A DNA stretch of 64,000 nt from Enterocola sp045611845 (GTDB lineage: Bacteria; Bacteroidota; Bacteroidia; Bacteroidales; Paludibacteraceae), in assembly GCA_045611845.1 (NCBI GenBank), contig JAZKXZ010000013.1:24944-88943 (forward strand). The letters are read 5' to 3'. The first letter of the stretch is position 1; each line of letters opens with the position of its first letter. Positions 61,064-64,000 of this stretch are shown in pieces. The notes beneath the pieces are model-generated. The model was not told where the DNA came from. It saw only the letters and a program-made list of their open reading frames with translations, and ran no database searches. The position numbers were made by a program, and so were the translations under genes.

Positions 61064-61592
61064 TCGTTTTTAATACTTTTATTTTATATAGAACTGGAGT
61101 TCTTGATGTAATACAATCTGTAATGCCTTTTATGCCGTATGCAAGTGAAGAAGGGGACAGTATCCAAATTTCATCTTCCACTTTTGCATCTACAAGAGCA
61201 AGGTCTAACACTTTGGTATGGTCTCTCTTTCCAAGTCTTAGAGTAAGAAACTTACCTCCTAACTCCTCACTCATAACTCCTAACTCATAACAAGGTTCTT
61301 CGCCCAAAACTCCCACATTACCTTCTATTGTAACAATGCCATTCACTTTTGCTCCATTATTGGTATTTACAATTTTATACCAATAACCAGCATCGGCTTT
61401 TGTAAATTTTACACTAGAACTATCTAAGTATGATTGTATTTCTTTGTTTTCTGCCTCGATACACATTTTATTATATGTCATCATGTCCATCTGAGTAGGA
61501 TTTCCTAACTCTTTATTAGATGGAAGTTGCGCACTCTTTCGAGTGCAACAACACATCATTACAAGGCATGAAAATATAAGAAATACTCTCAT
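61056..61592 (-). CDS. FKBP-type prolyl isomerase-like lipoprotein with repeat-derived insert
   Basis: 178 residues. The N-terminus is hydrophobic and ends in a Cys cluster (VMMCCC), a likely lipidation site. The C-terminal segment SPSSLAYGIKGITDCITSRT resembles the LAYG region of FKBP domains such as GldI. Residues 102-113 (YELGVMSEELGG) are encoded by tandem GAGTTAGGAG-type repeats like those in intergenic regions. The upper FKBP strands are poorly matched, so activity is uncertain. It overlaps thrA by one base. Confidence 0.75.
   Translation of the reverse strand: MRVFLIFSCLVMMCCCTRKSAQLPSNKELGNPTQMDMMTYNKMCIEAENKEIQSYLDSSSVKFTKADAGYWYKIVNTNNGAKVNGIVTIEGNVGVLGEEPCYELGVMSEELGGKFLTLRLGKRDHTKVLDLALVDAKVEDEIWILSPSSLAYGIKGITDCITSRTPVLYKIKVLKTNE
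61253..61290. repeat. CTCCTAACTC-type tandem repeat inside a coding region
   Basis: Three imperfect CTCCTAACTC/CTCATAACTC units in 38 bp, the same type as the intergenic copies at 43422-43431 and 54115-54168, read in frame by the FKBP-like gene. Confidence 0.65.
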
Positions 61593-64000
61593 TATCTAAT
61601 GTTTGCAATGCTCATAATATCGCCAAACACACCAGCAGCAGTAACGCTAGCACCGGCACCATAACCTTTAATAATCATAGGGTCGTTGAAGTAACGTTCT
61701 GTTTGGATGGTAACGATATTGTTACTACCTTCTAGGTCGTAGAATGGGTGAGAAGCACCTACCGCTTGAAGACCAACTTCACAAACACCTTCTTTCATTG
61801 TAGCTACGAAACGATATTTTTTGTTTTCTGCAGCAAGTTGTTTGCGTTTTTCTTCAAATTCAGCGTCAAGTTCAGAAATATTTGCCCAGAAATCTTCTAG
61901 AGTACCTTCGAAGTATTTATCTGGAACGAATAGGTTTTTCTTAACGTCTGCTTGTTCCACTTTGTAACCAGATTCGCGAGCTAGAATCACTAGTTTACGA
62001 ATAACGTCTGTACCGCTAAGGTCGATACGTGGGTCTGGTTCTGCAAAGCGAGCTTCTTTTGCCATCTCAATTGTTTTAGAGAATGGAATAGTTTCGCTAA
62101 TAGTGTTGAATATATAGTTAAGAGTACCAGAAAGAACAGCTTCAATTTTTAGGATACGGTCACCACTATTAATTAAACTGTTCATGGTGTTGATGATAGG
62201 AAGACCTGCACCTACGTTGGTTTCAAATAAATATTTAATACCTTTTCTACGAGCTGTATTTTTCAATTCTTCATATAGAGCGTAAGGACCAGAAGCTGCT
62301 ATTTTGTTTGCAGCAACTACAGACACATTGTGTTGAAGTAGGTCTGAGTAAAGTGTTGCAATGGCAGCACTTGCTGTACAGTCTACAAACACAGAGTTGA
62401 ACAAGTTCATTTCAATAATCTTGTTTTTAATGTCTTCTGGTTTTGTAGGAACACCTTTTTCTTTAAGAATTTCTTGATAGTGTTTAAGATCGATGCCGTG
62501 TTCGTCAAAAATAGAACCATTGATATCTGTAATACCTACAACATTAAGTTTTACACTGTTTTGTTTAAGAATTTTTTCTTGTTGGTGTTCAATTTGTTCA
62601 AGAAGGCTACCGCCAACAGTACCTGTGCCTACCAAGAATATATTTAATACTTGGTAATCTGCTAAGAAAAATGCATCGTGTAACACGTTAAGCGCTTTAG
62701 TTAAATATTTACGTTTAATTACAAATGAAATGTTGGTTTCTGAAGCACCTTGAGCGCAAGCAATAATATTAATGCCGCTTCTGCCTAAGGTGTCGAATAG
62801 TTTGCCTGCAAGACCCATATTGTGACGCATGTTGTCGCCCACGATTGCTACAGTAGCAAGGTCTTTTTGAGGTTCGATAGACCAAATTTCACCGTTTACA
62901 AGTTCTGCTTTAAATTCTTCTTTAAGTGCTTGAACAGCAACTTCTGCCTCTTCGTTTCTAATTGCAAATGTGGTAGAGTTTTCTGAAGATGCTTGAGAAA
63001 TTAAGAAAACACTGATACCTTGGTTTGCAAGAGCTTGGAATGTGCGAGAGCTAATGCCGCTTACACCTACCATGCCCATACCTTGTAGGGTGATAAGGCA
63101 AGTATCGTTGATAGAAGAAATACCTTTAATAGCTTTACCTTCTGTAGATTTTTGTCCTGAAATCTTAGTTCCTTTAAATTCTGGGTTGTAAGAGTTTCTT
63201 ATATATAAAGGAATGTTCTTTTCGTAAACAGGATAAATTGTTGGAGGATAAATAACTTTTGCACCGAAGTTTGAAAGTTCAACAGCTTCGATGTAAGACA
63301 TGTTTTCGATAGTATATGCGTTGCGCACAAGGCGTGGATCTGCTGTTAGGAAACCATCTACGTCTGTCCAAATTTCTAGTGCTTCTGCATTTAGTGCACT
63401 AGCCACAATAGCAGCAGTGTAGTCTGAACCGCCGCGACCTAAGTTTGTAATCTCTCCTGTTTCTGCATCAGTAGAAATGAAACCACCCATTACCACTCTG
63501 TTTTCACCGTTGTAAGTTCTGTCTAAGTTTGAGTAGGTAAGTTCTGCATTAAGAACGTTTTTCTTAACGCTTTTGTCGGTTTTTACTAGTTCTAAAGAAT
63601 TCCAGTGTTTTGCATCAAGCACAGAAGCCACAATGATAGAAGACATTCTTTCACCATAGCTAACCACAAGGTCCATATCTTTGCTAGAGATAGATTCGAT
63701 ACCTTCAATTCCTTTCAATATTGTTCCAACTTCTTCTAAAAGAACGTTTACTTGTTCTTTAACAGAATTAAGTTTATCGGCAGGTACAACTCCGTCGATG
63801 ATATTGTTGTGAATTTTACAAATGGTCTCAAAATCTGTGGTGTATGTAGCGTCTGCAGCAACTGCTTTCGTGGTAGTGGCAATAAGTTTGTCTGTAATGC
63901 CGCCCACTGCTGATACAACCACAATGGCTGGGTCTGCCATTGCATCAACTATTTTCTTTACTCTCTGAATGCTTTCTACGGAACCTACGGATGTTCCGCC
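61592..64000 (-). CDS. thrA: Bifunctional aspartate kinase/homoserine dehydrogenase (N-terminus outside window)
   Basis: 802 residues are visible, with the frame open to base 64000 and starting GGTSVGSVES, so only a few N-terminal residues are missing. The kinase half has GRGGSDYTAAIVAS and WTDVDGF; central ACT domains lie at about 320-480 (STTFAIRN, NISFVIK); the dehydrogenase half has FLVGTGTVGGSLL, VAANKIAASGP and the catalytic region GTLNYIFNTI. It commits aspartate semialdehyde to threonine and methionine. It is the most upstream visible gene of the run leading to asnA and tRNA-Arg. Confidence 0.97.
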   Translation of the reverse strand, partial: GGTSVGSVESIQRVKKIVDAMADPAIVVVSAVGGITDKLIATTTKAVAADATYTTDFETICKIHNNIIDGVVPADKLNSVKEQVNVLLEEVGTILKGIEGIESISSKDMDLVVSYGERMSSIIVASVLDAKHWNSLELVKTDKSVKKNVLNAELTYSNLDRTYNGENRVVMGGFISTDAETGEITNLGRGGSDYTAAIVASALNAEALEIWTDVDGFLTADPRLVRNAYTIENMSYIEAVELSNFGAKVIYPPTIYPVYEKNIPLYIRNSYNPEFKGTKISGQKSTEGKAIKGISSINDTCLITLQGMGMVGVSGISSRTFQALANQGISVFLISQASSENSTTFAIRNEEAEVAVQALKEEFKAELVNGEIWSIEPQKDLATVAIVGDNMRHNMGLAGKLFDTLGRSGINIIACAQGASETNISFVIKRKYLTKALNVLHDAFFLADYQVLNIFLVGTGTVGGSLLEQIEHQQEKILKQNSVKLNVVGITDINGSIFDEHGIDLKHYQEILKEKGVPTKPEDIKNKIIEMNLFNSVFVDCTASAAIATLYSDLLQHNVSVVAANKIAASGPYALYEELKNTARRKGIKYLFETNVGAGLPIINTMNSLINSGDRILKIEAVLSGTLNYIFNTISETIPFSKTIEMAKEARFAEPDPRIDLSGTDVIRKLVILARESGYKVEQADVKKNLFVPDKYFEGTLEDFWANISELDAEFEEKRKQLAAENKKYRFVATMKEGVCEVGLQAVGASHPFYDLEGSNNIVTIQTERYFNDPMIIKGYGAGASVTAAGVFGDIMSIANIR

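Noticed and set aside
63981..64000. 20-bp identity between the starts of thrA and lysC (also near 43059-43079)
   Set aside because: It encodes the conserved GGTSVGS kinase motif in both genes, so it is explained by protein conservation rather than a DNA repeat.

Overview
The window is a stretch of core chromosome from a low-GC member of the Bacteroidota, most likely Bacteroidales. Three things support this. Many transcription units begin with the Bacteroidota sigma factor -7 box TAnnTTTG, in the best cases with TTTG 18-20 bp upstream. Gene order follows Bacteroidales clusters (bamD-rpoZ-coaBC-porD-recN; nqrABCDEF; groES-groEL; a fused murF-alr gene). Families largely confined to the phylum are present (GSCFA, DUF4837, DUF4827-like, C_GCAxxG_C_C, Bacteroidota LptE). 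PorT-like and PorD (DUF4835) proteins suggest a type IX secretion system. No rRNA, CRISPR array, prophage or recognisable insertion sequence was seen.

Layout. 1-3120: end of fabD, then efp and groES-groEL. 3121-8757 (minus): secG, a TPR protein, lptE, a sigma-54 activator, pdxA, a DUF4837 lipoprotein and rlmN. 8850-13082 (plus): ABC ATPase, ruvB, flippase, DJ-1-like and C_GCAxxG_C_C genes, closed by a UUCG-loop terminator. 13169-27980 (minus): about 15 almost gapless genes covering envelope and cofactor functions (OmpA lipoprotein, GSCFA, murF-alr, a Rel enzyme with a degenerate HD domain, ribE, LysM protein, PorT-like, kdsC-like, ubiA-like, maf). 28105-31230 (plus): dxs, a 163-bp imperfect inverted repeat, ttcA-like and a SufT/MIP18 gene. 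31307-34485: panB (minus), then an acidic small protein, lpxL-like and a glycosyltransferase (plus). 34458-39390 (minus): recN, porD, coaBC, rpoZ, bamD. 39444-43097 (minus): glycosyltransferase, lysA, lysC. 43098-43526 is intergenic and holds an apparent free-standing small RNA unit. 43527-51604 (plus): Na+-NQR operon and priA. 51607-56396 (plus): TPR protein, tRNA-His, PurF-like protein, ffh, folD. 56463-64000 (minus): DUF4143 ATPase, tRNA-Arg, asnA, glmM, two lipoproteins and thrA.

The genes serve lysine/threonine/asparagine synthesis from aspartate, envelope assembly (LPS, peptidoglycan, outer-membrane insertion, possible T9SS), sodium-motive respiration, protein folding and export, and DNA repair. 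The least explained items are non-coding or degenerate: the small RNA unit at 43274-43390, the inverted repeat at 29995-30157, an irregular tRNA-His, a PurF-like protein without its glutaminase cysteine, and short CTCCTAA-type repeats, one of which lies inside a coding region. Most of the window is ordinary conserved chromosome and I did not find a clear new multi-gene system.
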